Of a DNA stretch of 64,000 nt, positions 1-10,966 are shown piece by piece. Position 1 is the stretch's first letter, and every line of letters begins with the position of its first letter. The DNA comes from Cannabis sativa (lineage: Eukaryota; Streptophyta; Magnoliopsida; Rosales; Cannabaceae). The notes below the pieces were generated by a model. That model was not told the origin of the DNA, did not search any database, and saw nothing but the letters and a program-made list of their open reading frames with translations. The DNA lies in assembly GCF_029168945.1 (NCBI RefSeq), contig NW_026870038.1, forward strand, positions 186,001 to 250,000. Reading direction: 5' to 3'. The translations under genes and the position numbers were made by a program.

Positions 1-500
1 AATAAAATTTAACAGAAATTTTTCAATCTAATAATTCTCATAATTTAATAAAATTATTAAGAGATTATTATATAAAGTACCATTTTTTTGTTAAAAAAAT
101 ATATATTTTTACGTTTAATTTTTTTTTACGTTTTTATAATTTTCTATAAAAATAACAAGAAAACTACCTAAAAGTAACAGAAAAATAATACCCGAATAAT
201 ATCAAAACAACAAAAAAAAAAACTATACAAATAATAAAAAATCAACAATAAATTAACAAGGATGCAATATAAAAATACCGTATTTTTTATAAATAAAATT
301 ATAATAATAGTAAAAATATTTAAATTCCCATATAATCCTATTTTTGTAATTTTTTTATTGTTTTTATGTATTTGTAAAATAAGTACATGTTATAGGAAAA
401 AAATCATTATTTAAAAAAAAAAAATTATCAAAAAAAAATACGTGCCAAAAACTGACACGTGTGACTAAAACTGCTCATATGAAAAATTTAAAAGAAAAAA
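1..500. other. AT-rich upstream region of the F-box gene
   Basis: Very AT-rich sequence with many A and T runs and no convincing reading frame on either strand. The only distinct site is a G-box hexamer near its right end, listed separately. It probably holds the distal promoter of the F-box gene, but no TATA box could be placed with confidence. Confidence 0.5.
456..461. promoter_or_regulatory. G-box CACGTG upstream of the F-box gene
   Basis: The palindrome CACGTG sits in the context GACACGTGTGAC, about 535 bases before the F-box start codon and just before the pyrimidine-rich leader. G-boxes bind plant bZIP and bHLH factors. Whether this one is used cannot be told from sequence. Confidence 0.4.
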
Positions 501-621
501 TGAAATAATGTCTCAGTTCTGCTTCTTTATTTTCTCTTCAGAAAAACCCATTCTTAATATTTTTCTTTGGCATTTGGAACCTACAACAATCTCTTACCAG
601 TTCTTTTTCTGCTAATTTAAG

Positions 622-859
622 GTAATTTTGGGAACACTCTGCTTTTATTTTGCAAATTTCTGCTTTAGAACCCACTATAGGTTTAATTTCCATTTCAAGA
701 AAAAAAAAATTAGGGTTTCAATGTGCATTTACATATGATCATTTTTTTGAGTTTTGATGACTTTTTCTTATATTGACTAACAGTCAGGGTTAGATAGAAA
801 CTATTTCCATTTTTAACAAAATCAATAGTTATAATGTGAAGTTTTGATTTTTATTTCAG
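622..859 (+). other. putative 5'-leader intron of the F-box gene
   Basis: A donor AAG|GTAATT at 621/622 and an acceptor TTTATTTCAG ending at 859 flank T-rich sequence between the pyrimidine-rich leader (about 520-621) and the start codon at 991. This is the usual arrangement for a leader intron in plant genes. It is inferred from splice consensus only. Confidence 0.45.
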
Positions 860-990
860 ATAGTTCTTTTTTGGTGAGGGGGCAATTTTCTTATACTGTG
901 TTGAAAACATGATTTGGATCATCATGTTGTGTCTTTAGTATATATTATTCTCTACTTGGAACAAACAAGTTTGATAGAAAAACTTAGTTG

Positions 991-2166
991 ATGATCATGG
1001 CAAAAAGGATGAGCTTTTGTGATTTGCCTGAGGAAATAATTGAGAAAATCATGTTGTGGGTGCCTGCCGATTCTCTAGTACAATCTAAAGTTGTGAACAA
1101 GTTTTGGTATTCCCTTATTTCGGGTTTGATTAACGACCCAAAATTTGTTTCCGACCACCTCCTCATTGCCAAAAACCAGTCCTCTGCATCCTTACTCTTC
1201 AAATGGCCTTCCCACCATGTTGATCATCGCTTGATCGCATACAAATTGTTGACTGTAAACTATGATGATGGTGGCGAGGACGATCCTCTTATGTCTGTCA
1301 CAGAACCTCTCAGTATACATTTGCCAGAACTTATTGGTGATGAAAGCTCTTGGCATTGTAGTTATCACTGTGATGGGCTAATTTTGTTAGTAAGTGATGT
1401 TGGAAGAATGGCGTTATGTAATCCCGCTTTGAAAGAATTCATGTTTCTCCCACAACCAAGGAACTTTATAATTGAAGGGCCTCCTAGATATCCTAATGGT
1501 GTTGTGGAATTTGGATTTGATTCTGTAAACAATGATTACAAATGTGTTGTCATTTGGTGCCATAACAAATGCAAAGTTGAGGTTTACACAATGAGTTCCA
1601 ATTCTTGGAGAGAAATCAACATGCCTCAAGACATAGTAGACATTATAACGTCTAATGTTCTAGGCAACCCTTTGTATTGGGAAGGAGTTTGTTACTGGTT
1701 GGGGCATGATTTAGACAATTATTATTATCGAGTGATCCTCAGTTTTAATTTGAGTAACGAGGAGTTCCATCTCATACGTTTGCCACACTTTAAATCTTGG
1801 GACCTTACTTGTTATCGCATTGAGTTTGTGGTGTGGAATGATTCAGTTGCGCTGTATTGGAGAGATGACAGAAAGAATATTCTTCGCCTTTTCACAATGG
1901 ATGTTGCTGAAGAAGGTTCTGATTATTCTTGGACCAACTATGAGTGTGTTGGACCAGTGGGAAAAATTTGGTTTGAGCAGCCAATTTGGAAGAATGATGA
2001 GATTCTAATGGAGCTAAAGAAAGATGGGCATAAAGAGTTGGTGACTTTTAACATTCTTACCCAAAAGGTAAGAAATGTTGTTTGTTGTGATCAAGATTTT
2101 AGCAGGGATTTAAGATCAAGGCAATTTTTCTTTGTAAAGAGTCTGGTTTCTCTTAGGAGGAGGTGA
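991..2166 (+). CDS. F-box protein with F-box-associated (FBA/kelch-type) domain
   Basis: A single-exon 391-residue protein. The N-terminal F-box (about residues 8-48) opens with the typical LPEEIIEKIMLWVPADSLVQ pattern, which binds SKP1 in SCF ubiquitin ligases. The rest matches the plant F-box-associated interaction domain: NPALKEFMFLP near 150, GFDSVNNDYK near 180, VEVYTMSSNSWREI near 200 and a YWEGVCYWLG repeat near 235. These blocks normally form the substrate-binding half. The start is taken at ATG 991; a second in-frame ATG at 997 is equally possible, and TTG 988 is not a start. The frame is intact and of normal family length, so the gene looks functional. It resembles S-locus-F-box-like and CPR1-like proteins in general layout, but the substrate cannot be named. 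It stands alone with transposon sequence downstream. Confidence 0.9.
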   Translation: MIMAKRMSFCDLPEEIIEKIMLWVPADSLVQSKVVNKFWYSLISGLINDPKFVSDHLLIAKNQSSASLLFKWPSHHVDHRLIAYKLLTVNYDDGGEDDPLMSVTEPLSIHLPELIGDESSWHCSYHCDGLILLVSDVGRMALCNPALKEFMFLPQPRNFIIEGPPRYPNGVVEFGFDSVNNDYKCVVIWCHNKCKVEVYTMSSNSWREINMPQDIVDIITSNVLGNPLYWEGVCYWLGHDLDNYYYRVILSFNLSNEEFHLIRLPHFKSWDLTCYRIEFVVWNDSVALYWRDDRKNILRLFTMDVAEEGSDYSWTNYECVGPVGKIWFEQPIWKNDEILMELKKDGHKELVTFNILTQKVRNVVCCDQDFSRDLRSRQFFFVKSLVSLRRR

Positions 2167-2745
2167 AGTTGGATTCAAGCAAAATTGTAATGGTATGTTA
2201 CTAATATCTTTATATATTTATTTATATCACACCTATTGATCTTTGTTGGAATGTTTAAGTTGTAAAACTGGAACAGAGATTGTGTAGCACTTAGACTAAG
2301 TATTTTGTAAGTAAAAGAGAAGATGTATTTTCTAAGTTATTAGGATAATTGTTTTTGTTTTCTTTCTTAAATTCTTTTCCAAACTGCAGAATCAGTGACC
2401 AAGAATAGTGTTCAAAACACTACCCAGAGAGAGAGACTAATGTTCCACCAAAGTGACTACCAAGAGTAGTGTTCAAATCGGTGGTTTACATTTCATGAAC
2501 AAAATGTAAACTAGACTAAAACTTAAAAAGAAAAGGCATAATTGGATCAATCCACAGTGACACTATCCAAATAAATTGGAGGCTAATACATATTAAAAAA
2601 ATATTCTTTTATTTTGTAATTATTTTTATATAATTTAAGAAAAAAAAAATAAAATTAGGGGGCCATACTCTTCCCTTAGCTTTCTGACTTCAACAAACCA
2701 ATGTCAACCTTCTAACTATTTGAGTAATAATTTTTCACAAATTAT
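2167..2745. other. 3' flank of the F-box gene
   Basis: The 3' untranslated region and intergenic sequence. A short repeat is visible: two similar pieces reading AAGAGTAGTGTTCAAA and AAGAATAGTGTTCAAA at about 2401-2475. AT-rich sequence follows, with no further gene. Confidence 0.4.
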
Positions 2746-3239
2746 GGTGTTGTTTGGTAACACTTTTGTTTTTTAATTTTTTAATAACAAAATGAAAGTA
2801 AAATTTTTGTTTTTAAAAAATTTATTTTTGAAAAACAAAAATGTGTTCTGTAACTACTTTTGTTTTTCAATTTTAAAAACAGAAAATAAAAGTGTGTTCT
2901 ATAAAGTTTATTTTTATTTTTATTTTTTGATTTTATTTAAGTCGGGTCTAGGTCCGGGGTCGGATTCGGTTTCAAGTCAAAAGCCGGATTTAGCGCCAAG
3001 GCCGTAGGGAGGTGATTTGGGTCCGGGTCTTGTCGTAATCTAAAAGATTGATTCAGAAAAAAAAAAAACTGTTTAAAAAAACATTGAAAGTGATTTTTTT
3101 TTTGTTTTTAAAATTTTAATTTCTAATTATAAAATTGAAAAGTAAAAACAATTTTATAGAACATGTTTTTGAAAAATATTTTTACTTTTCTACTTTTAAA
3201 AACAGAAAACTGATTAAAAAAGTGTTACCAAACGTCACC
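2746..3239. mobile_element. Tourist-like MITE with terminal inverted repeats
   Basis: The left end reads GGTGTTGTTTGGTAACACTT. The reverse complement of the right end reads GGTGACGTTTGGTAACACTT, so about 18 of 20 terminal positions match. The trinucleotide TAT flanks both sides (2743-2745 and 3240-3242). The interior is rich in T and A runs, with one GC-richer island around 2940-3030. The termini match the GGTG(N)GTTTGG ends of the elements at 27751 and 43322. It is non-coding; short reading frames here are T-run artefacts. Confidence 0.7.
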
Positions 3240-3242
3240 TAT

Positions 3243-3709
3243 GTGCCTCGTGCATGCTTGTGTTCCTTGAATAACTTACACAATAATGTTTTCTCAAACT
3301 AAGAAAGATGTTCATTTTTTAAAATTTTCTACATACACATGGATTTATTTTCCATACAACATTCTCCCTTTTACCAACTAAGTACTCTTTCTAATAATTT
3401 GAGTAACAATTAGTCACTTATATAAAATATTTCTTAATAGGTATTACCTATCTATGGTTACTTAAAAAATAACTATAATGTCAATTTTAGAAATATTAAG
3501 CCATTAATTTTTGATCCAATAGCAATAAAAAATGATTTTTTTATGCTTAATTTTAGATACTTAATTAAAAAAAAAAATTATACATGTAATAACTGCATAG
3601 TTTAAATATGGGAATTAGTGGATAATTAAGGATTTAATTGTAAATTTATGATTATATATTTTTTTAATAGAAAATAGGACCTATTATTAGAAATAAGTCT
3701 TAGAGAAAT
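3243..3709. other. AT-rich intergenic sequence
   Basis: No gene, RNA or clear repeat could be recognised. It is AT-rich sequence between a MITE and the LTR-like region. Confidence 0.4.
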
Positions 3710-4539
3710 AATTTTTCAATTATGAAGATTTTCTTGAATTCTAAGTGTGCTATATATGTTATATATAAAATTTGACTTTTTTATGTTTTATGCCCGACAA
3801 TCCTAGAGCCTCGATGGATTGGCCAATAGTGTTACAGTTGTTTGGTTTAGTATATTAGAATATCGAGATAGTGAGTTATGACTATTTTATCCTAGAATTA
3901 GTGGTTATTTAGTAGTTAAGTAATGGCAAATTAGTCATTTGCCATTTAAACTTTATGTAATTAACTTTTAGTAGATTTATGTAGATTGTTTGGGTTATAA
4001 GCTGAATTTATAGAAAATATAGAAAATGCTAGAAGCAAGATTAACTCATAAATTAAATAATTGTATCTCTCTTCAACCTTTCTCTTTCTCTAAATTCTCT
4101 CTTCTTTCAGCCCTAACCCAAACCAAAGAGAACTAAGGAACCCAAGAGTGTTTTCAGACTAATTCTTCTCTTTTTCAGCAAGAATTTAACTAGGATTCAT
4201 GAGGAATTGAAAGATTAATTAAAAGTACCCTAAGCTTCTTCTCCTCCTTGAATTTTGAAGGAATAGAGGGTTGGTTTTTATGTGTGAATTTGAGAATTAT
4301 TTCTGTTTGAGTTTGATTGTTTTAGAAACTGTTTTAAAGTTCGGTTTATGGTTTATTATGGCTGGTTTTAAGGTTTTGTAGTAGCTATAGAAGGTTGGAG
4401 TGAGTTTGAGTTTTAGAACTCAAGCTTTGCTCATTTGTGGTGAATTTTAATACATGTTGTTTTAGATGCTTTTGAGTTGTGGTTTATGTTTAGAATACCC
4501 CAATATGATGTTCTAAAATGTTTGGTAGCTAGTTTTGGG

Positions 4540-5659
4540 TAGGGTTGTTCCGTGTTCGTAGTGCGAGTGGTGCGGGTTTAAGTTATTTTTTCAAATCAAA
4601 ACGCATATGCAGTTTTTGTAATTTCTCAGACCGCAACCGCACCACAAAACTTTAAAAATTGCAAAAAACTACATCACAAAAATACAGTATATTGCGGTGC
4701 GGTTTAGGCGGTTTACACTATCATTATTATCAAACATTAAAATAAAAATTAAAAGATTAGTTTAATACAATTTTAACAATTAAACAAAAAAAAATTATCC
4801 TATCAAACTCTTAACGTCATAATATATATACTAATCGCGTACTGTATTGTATTGTCTCTAAAAAATTATATAATATACATATATATTACATATTATATAT
4901 ATATATATCAATAATAATAGGTCATAATAAGTTAGAAAAAAATAAAAAAAAATAAAATAATTTATATGGATGTTCCTTAAATTTAATTGTATGGCTTAGA
5001 CTTTGTAAGCATATGATGTTCATATATAAAAAGACAAGTTATAATATAAAATTACTATTTTTGTAATATATAGTGTGGTGTAGTTTGAGCCACGATTATT
5101 AAATTTAAAACCACACCGCACTGTGTGGTTTGGTAAAAACACAAATCGCAAAGAATTTCAAACCATATTTTTTGTGCAGTGTGATGTGGTGCGGGTAGGG
5201 GTGAAAATCGGTCGGTTATGGTCGGTTTTTAAAATTTTATAACCGACCGGTCGGTTACGGTTTTTATTTTACGAAAACCGTAACCGACCGTTTAGAAATT
5301 ATAACCGTATAAAACCGACCGTACGGTTTTTGGCGGTTTTCGGTTTGGCGGTTTTAGGCGGTTTTTGGCGGTTTTGGGCGGTTTTTGGCGGTTTTTGGCG
5401 GTTTTAGGCGGTTTTGGGCGGTTTTTGGCGGTTTTGGCGGTTTTTTGGTTAAACTATTTTTTTATTTCAAGAACCGAAACCGACCGCCGTGTCAAAAAAA
5501 CCGAAACCGAAACCGACCGCCAAATTCGGTGATGACGTGGAACCGAAAATTCGGTTACGGTCTGGTCGGTTTGATGGTCGGTTTCGGTTTTTCGGTTTTT
5601 ATGAACACCCCTAGGTGCGGGCAGTTTGTGCGATGTTGGCAGTTTGATGAATACTCTTA
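4540..5659. mobile_element. outer non-autonomous hAT element
   Basis: Its ends are TAGGGTTGTTC at left and the inverted, slightly diverged GAATACTCTTA at right. A perfect 8-base target duplication GTTTTGGG lies at 4532-4539 and 5660-5667, the size typical of hAT transposition. The subterminal regions are full of GTGCGG/CCGCAC motifs in both orientations, as expected for hAT transposase-binding repeats. It has no transposase reading frame. A second hAT element is inserted in it near the right end. Confidence 0.8.
5196..5613. mobile_element. inner non-autonomous hAT element nested in the outer one
   Basis: A 418-base element with perfect 8-base terminal inverted repeats TAGGGGTG/CACCCCTA. It is flanked by a perfect 8-base target duplication GGTGCGGG (5188-5195 and 5614-5621). 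The subterminal parts are packed with CGGTCGGTT and its inverse AACCGACCG. The centre (about 5326-5445) is an array of GGCGGTTTT-type units. It has no coding capacity. It inserted after the outer element, because it interrupts that element's subterminal repeats. Confidence 0.88.
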
Positions 5660-5713
5660 GTTTTGGGGGCCTAAAAATTGGAAATTTTCGAGCCCTTGCT
5701 GCCTAGAGAAAAA

Positions 5714-5870
5714 GGTTCCGGATGGGAGGTTCCAAATGGAAGGTCCCAAATGGGCTCCAATTGTCAGAATAAGGGACTTCCGGATGGGGTTTTTCGAACA
5801 AGGGTCTTTCAAATAGGGTCTTTCGGACAGGGGGCTTCTAGACATGGGGCTTCCAAACAAGGATTTACCG
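5714..5870 (+). repeat. degenerate short tandem repeat within LTR-like copy 1
   Basis: About eight loosely repeated units of 16-20 bases contain TTCC or TTTC followed by an (A/G)GGG core, such as TTCCGGATGGG and TTCCAAACAAGG. The repeats keep a long frame open by chance, but the frame has no protein-like features. Confidence 0.5.
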
Positions 5871-6437
5871 AGAAGGTCAATTATAGTATTTTGACCATAA
5901 TTTTTCACTCGGGTGTCTATTTTAGACGTTCTTTATACTGTTTTAAAGCTTGTGAAAAGCTCTTCAGTATGGTACATAAGTTAGAGCCAAATTATGTATT
6001 TTATTTTAGGGTATTTTCACCAAGTAGTTCAGTAGAAAACCCTAAATTCTACACGGGTATTAAGAAATGCTTTAGAATATACACTTATCAGTTTTACGCT
6101 ATTGTGACTTAAGGCCTATAATCGTCAAGCAACTTTTTCCACTCAGGTCGACTGGCATACTTGAATTTAGAATTGAGGTAAGATTAGTATAATAGATATA
6201 CATGCATACATATTTTTATGTTTGTCTATTATATAACATATCAATAAGAGTGGTATTGATGCATATAGAATTGCACTGGATACCAATAGACATATGTTGG
6301 GCAATTTAGTAAGTGTGGATTGATGATATCACATCAGTACCATTAGAGAACTGAGTATAGGCTGATAATATGGTCAATCATACTGGATGCGGTTTATATA
6401 TATTATCTAATAGTCAATCATAGGCATTTGTGATATA

Positions 6438-8439
6438 ATTTCTCAATTATGAAGATTTTATTGAATTCTATGTTTGTCATGCATATTGATTATGGATTTT
6501 ATTATTTGCATATTTTATGTCCAATGATGGTGGAATCTGAAGATTTGGCTATTAGAATCACATAGATATGGTTGAGTATCTTGAAATTAGCGGGACAAGT
6601 TATTTGGACATTTAGAATGTTGGAATTGAGCGGGGTTACGAGTTTTGACCATTTTACCCATTGACTTTGAGATTTCTTATGTGGGAAGTAAAACTATTTT
6701 GGTATTTGGCCTTAATTTTATTATTATTTTTGTTAGTGGAATCTTTGTAAAGAAAGTGGATTAAGTTTTTATTCAGCTAAATTAAATTAAGGGATAAAGA
6801 AAAAGTAAATAAGTTAAGATTAACATCATAAATACAATCAAACCCTCTCTCGTCACACCTCTTTCTCTCTCTCGGTTTTGGAAGCTCCAAGAAGACAATC
6901 CAATTCTGACCTACTTCAACCATTTTAGTAAGTTTCAACAAGGATTTTCAGTAGAAGTTAAGAGGAAAATTGAGGTAAGCCCTAGCTCTTCCATTTCTTT
7001 GAATGTCTAAGGTTTAAGTTTGGTTTAAGATGTGTTTTTGTGATTTTGCTTATGTAAAAGTTTGACTTGTTGAGGAGCTGTTCTGGGAGTTTGATTTAAG
7101 GTTATTGGTGTTGATTTGAGTTGGTTTTGGCTATTGTGGTGAGAGTTGAGCAAGTTTGAGTTTTGAAACTCAAAGCTTACTCAACAATGACACTTTTTGT
7201 TCCTGAGGCTTGATGATGTAATTTTCAGTTGGACTATGTTTATTATGGTATTATTAGGTGTTCTAGAGGTTTTGGTTCGATTTGGGGGTAGAATTGAACT
7301 TGGAATACAGATTTTTGTGTCTTCTGCAGCAAAGCAGTCATCGTTTCTTAAGAAATTGTGAATTGTTTCCCTAAGCAGAATCCCAAGAAACGGTCCACCG
7401 GATGGTGTGATTTTAAGAGCCTCATTTTTCATGATTTCTCGATATTTAGGGTATTGCCACGCTATTTATCAATAGAGAAACTTCCGGTTCTTAGTTTAAG
7501 TCCTCGAAAGTGAGTTAGCGAGTCGCTTACCTGTTTTGCATAATTGTGACTTAGGGCTTCAGAATCGTTGAACATTACTTCCACTCGGGTTAGTTGGCAC
7601 ACCTAATTACGGAAGTGAGTTAAGATTAGTATAAAGGACGCACATATATATACATGTTGTATGCATGCATTATGGAAGTTAAGCTAGTTCTAACAGCACT
7701 AGTACATTAGAGGTATTGAGTGCATATGGTATAGGGACTCAAGCTAGTTCTACCAACACTAGTACGTTAGAGGTACTGAGTGTATGTGGTATAGTAACTC
7801 AAACTAACCCTACTGACACTAGTACGTTAGAGGTATTGAGTGCATATGGTAAAAAGGTTAAGGGGTTCGAATTAATCCTACCAACACTAGTACGTTAGAG
7901 GTACTGAGTGCATGTGGTAAGGAGATTAGTGGAACTTCAAGGGGGTACAAACTATTTGTACTCTTGTTAAGAATGTTCGAGACTCGTATGCGTATGACAC
8001 GTGATAATTACAATGTAATTGGGTGTCTGAGTGCCTAAGTTACAGAGACATATTATATATTATGTTTTTATGTTTTTTTTACCGAGTCTGTTGACTCACA
8101 GATATCTGCTTCATGTGCAGGTAAAGGCAAGTCAAAGACTAAATAAGCGGTGAGTCTGGAGCTCATGATTAAACCTGGAGGGTCAGATCTTCATGACATC
8201 ATGGGCTCAGTTATAGCAGTCGTCGGGCCACACATTTTGTTGTAATGTTATTTGTAAATGTTTGAAAAATGAATTCAGGATCTCAGAGTTTGTAATTTTA
8301 TATTTTATTTATATGGTGAAGTTATGTTTATTATAAAAGTTTTGTTAATCACGCTTTTTAATAAATCCTTTGATTAGTAAAGGCTTGTATAGTAATTAAA
8401 AAAAGCACTATAGCGTGCGTAAATTAATAGAGCGTTACA
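6438..8439 (+). mobile_element. LTR-like unit, copy 2, ending in GCGTTACA
   Basis: The better-preserved partner of copy 1. It holds a leader with AGCCCTAGC, a 60-base minisatellite (7697-7925) and a block around 8090-8150 reading GACTCACAGATATCTGCT followed by CAGGTAAAGGCAAGTC. That block is widespread in the 3' part of plant gypsy LTRs. The last bases, GAGCGTTACA at about 8430-8439, match the common gypsy LTR terminus GGCGTTACA. No internal gag-pol coding sequence lies between the two copies. They may be tandem solo LTRs or a collapsed element. Confidence 0.5.
7697..7925 (+). repeat. 60-base minisatellite, four units
   Basis: The core CACTAGTACGTTAGAGGTAC recurs at 7697, 7757, 7817 and about 7885. 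The first three units are spaced exactly 60 bases apart; the last spacing is longer because of an insertion of 7-8 bases. Units differ by a few substitutions. It lies inside LTR-like copy 2 and is non-coding. Confidence 0.85.
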
Positions 8440-9960
8440 CAATATTCACCAAAAAAACAAGTACAAAACCCCATAATAAGAAAGATACCCGATTTCATCC
8501 ACAAAAGTATTTTGAAAAAAAATAAGTGAGAAATTTAGATAAAAAAATTAGGGTTTATGAAATTTGAAGCCCTAAAATTGAATAATATACTAGTCCTAAT
8601 GTTAGGCTATTTTTAGCCTAAGTTTTGGGTCACATTTTATAGTTGTTTTTCTTCTTTATTATTATTTTTGGAATAGAATTACGCTTGTTTTTTTTGGTTT
8701 CAGGTTTCTACACTTGGAATGTAGAAATTGAACAAATTTCGGAAAACAGTGATCTATAAAATAGAGAAAATTTTGAAAGAGAATAAAGCTGAAACTTCAA
8801 GCCTAAATTCGACTATGTTCTGATTATATTTTGGAAAAAGTCAAAACACAAAAGTTTTAGATCTCTTTTTTATCTTTCCAACGCATCTTGAATATTCTCA
8901 TTTGGAGTTCGGATGAGAAAGTTATGCTCATTTTACTGAAAGAGATCGAAGCAGAAAATTCCATCTCGCCGCGGCGAGATTTCCATGGCCGCGGCTAGAA
9001 AGTCTGGGCAGAAACGTGGTTTTTTGATGCACTTTTGGCCGCGGCGAGACCACTTTTGACCGCGGCGAGCGTCCGTACGGTCAGGGGTATTTTTGTCCGA
9101 CGAACCCTAAAAATTAGATATAAATAGAAAACTGCGATTGGAAGTCAAGGGGAAGCGATTGTGAACCCTAAAACACAGCAGAGAGCGGCAGGAAGAGCAG
9201 TGTGTTTCAAGTGAAGATCCAAAATTTATCCACCAACAGGTTCTTTCTTTATTCCTCTTTAATTTCTTTATGTTGAATATTGTTATAGGAATGGTTATGG
9301 ATTTATTTCTGAACTAAATTTCTCATTTAGGGAGGATGATGATTGTTGTTTAATGTTTTGCCTAGTTAATGTTTAATTGTCATTCCTTCATTCTTGTTTG
9401 TGAAATTATCTTAATTTGTGTTTAATTTCATGTTTAAGATTGATCACCTTGTGCATGCTTTATGATCTCAATTCGAAATCTGAAAAGTAAGAATTGAGAA
9501 TGCTAAAATTGGATAATCGATGTTCTATGTGAAACGAGAGTATTCACATGACTTATGTGACAAGTAGATTATTGCTTAATGCTGATTTCATGTTAGTTTA
9601 ATTAAGAGATTAATTAGAGAACATGAGATTTAGAATCTAGAAGATTTGAAAAGAGCTAGGTTATTTTATAATCTGTCATTCACTTCAAGAAAAGGATAGC
9701 AATTAGGCATTAACAATTTTGGTAAACAACAACAGGATTCTCCTCCCTATCATCTCATCTTGCTTAAACTTTAACTGTGTTTTACGTTTTCTGAATTACT
9801 TTAATTCTCTTAAATCATAATTGTTTTCGATTTGCCAAATAGAATTATAAGTATAGTTTAGTAGTAATTAATCCAATTCTCTGTGGTTCGACCTCACTTG
9901 CGTGAGTATACTACTTGATTACGTGCACTTGCGTAGTGTTTATAATTTTCGTAACACCTA
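8440..9960 (+). mobile_element. solo LTR or LTR fragment with GC-rich palindromes and its own TATA box
   Basis: The region holds an 18-base perfect palindrome ATCTCGCCGCGGCGAGAT (8963-8980), followed by three further CCGCGGC motifs up to 9070. A TATA box TATAAATAG follows at 9119-9127, then a probable leader with AACCCTAAAACACAG. Near 9885-9950 it has the block TCTGTGGTTCGACCTCACTT plus GTGCACTTGCGTAG, which I know as the 3' end of many plant LTR retrotransposons. No gag-pol sequence is adjacent, so it is probably a solo LTR. Exact ends were not resolved. Confidence 0.55.
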
Positions 9961-10800
9961 ATACCAGTTGTTAAAACATATCACATTATGAGTTAAAGAC
10001 AATTCATAATATACAATAATCAATGCTCATAATGTCATCTAAAATTCATATTTTATTTAGGGTATAAATACATTAAAACATACCTCTTAAATTGTTCATC
10101 CCATCACATTGAGCTATTTCAATTTAGCCAAAACCAACACACTAACAAGAGCAAATTCTAAGTGTAAAATGCAAGAGAGAGACAATTGTGGAGCAACCCC
10201 TTAATCAATTTCTCACCTCTCAAAACCTCTTGAATCTTAATATATAATAACCCTTCTAACCCTGTGGAATTGTTGGGTTAATTGGGCCAATGATGGTTCA
10301 ACTAATGGTGGATTATAATTAAATGAGTCAATTATATCTATAAAGGTGTTTTTATGTGCTTCTAATACATTTAGTAATTATTAACCATTCTACATCTTAT
10401 TAGGTTATTGATAAATTTTAAGCACATAGTTAATAATTGTAATTAGGGAATTATTCCTATGATTATATTAATCAACAATAATAATTCTATCAGCACTACT
10501 ACCAAACAATCAGATTCGACGATACTCATGCTTGGGAACTCACGCTTCAACTAAGAGAGCACTTCTTTGAGAGCTACCACCTTTACTATTTCTGGCAGAA
10601 CTCGGTCATGCTGCAACCCAAAAATTTTGGCCACAACCCGCCCCCAATGATCGCAAATATTTCGAAAAATATCAAGTATCACAAGAAGAAAACAAACTTG
10701 TTTCTTAAGCTTATAAATTGCTGAATATTATTACACACTTTAGGTTTCTATGTTTTACAAAATTATCTTGTTTGCATTATTCTTAATCTAATGACCTAAT
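9960..10800. other. unclassified intergenic sequence upstream of PGL3
   Basis: Moderately AT-rich sequence with no reading frame of interest. Stretches such as CTTTGAGAGCTACCACC near 10565 look like degraded transposon sequence, but I could not assign a family. Confidence 0.35.
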
Positions 10801-10835
10801 TTACCAAAAAAAAAAGTGATTTCTTTTCACATTGC

Positions 10836-10845
10836 ACGACGTCGT
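10836..10845. promoter_or_regulatory. ACGACGTCGT palindrome in the PGL3 promoter region
   Basis: A perfect 10-base palindrome followed by TTTTG, about 120 bases before the likely 5' leader splice donor of PGL3. The motif AAACGACGTCGTTT is a recurrent eudicot promoter palindrome. A close variant (AAAACGATGTCGTTTT) is at 18431-18446, upstream of the TBC gene. Function is inferred. Confidence 0.35.
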
Positions 10846-10966
10846 TTTGCCTTTCACTTTGGTAATATCAATACAAAAAGCCTAAATTCCCTGTCTTTCA
10901 GCCATTGCCGGCGGCCGGACCACTGCTCCTTCTTCCATTATTTTCCGATCTCTCTCTCTCTCTCTG

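Larger units (their letters stand above)
3710..6400 (+). mobile_element. diverged LTR-like unit, copy 1, interrupted by nested hAT elements
   Basis: This region shares collinear stretches with 6438-8439. Both copies start with a block like CAATTATGAAGATTTT. Both carry a pyrimidine-rich leader with AGCCCTA-type sequence and an intron-like AG|GT (near 4080-4260 and 6850-6990). Both have a TGTGACTTA.GGC block (near 6103 and 7546) and an AAGATTAGTATAA block (near 6181 and 7622). The layout resembles the long LTRs of plant Ty3/gypsy elements. It is split by the hAT pair at 4540-5659. Only degenerate traces of the 60-base minisatellite of copy 2 remain, near 6335-6365. Confidence 0.5.

Noticed and set aside
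988..990. TTG as the F-box start codon
   Set aside because: ATG codons follow at 991 and 997. TTG starts are not expected in plant nuclear genes.
5678..6112. 144-codon open frame on the plus strand
   Set aside because: It is carried by the degenerate tandem repeat of an LTR-like unit and has no domain, no proper gene context and a repetitive composition.
7716..7898. Open frame with a repeated STLEVLSVCG-like pattern
   Set aside because: The pattern simply reflects the 60-base minisatellite; it is not a protein repeat.
7697..7925. Possible CRISPR array
   Set aside because: The units are head-to-tail copies of 60 bases with no unique spacers, and the genome is a plant nuclear one.
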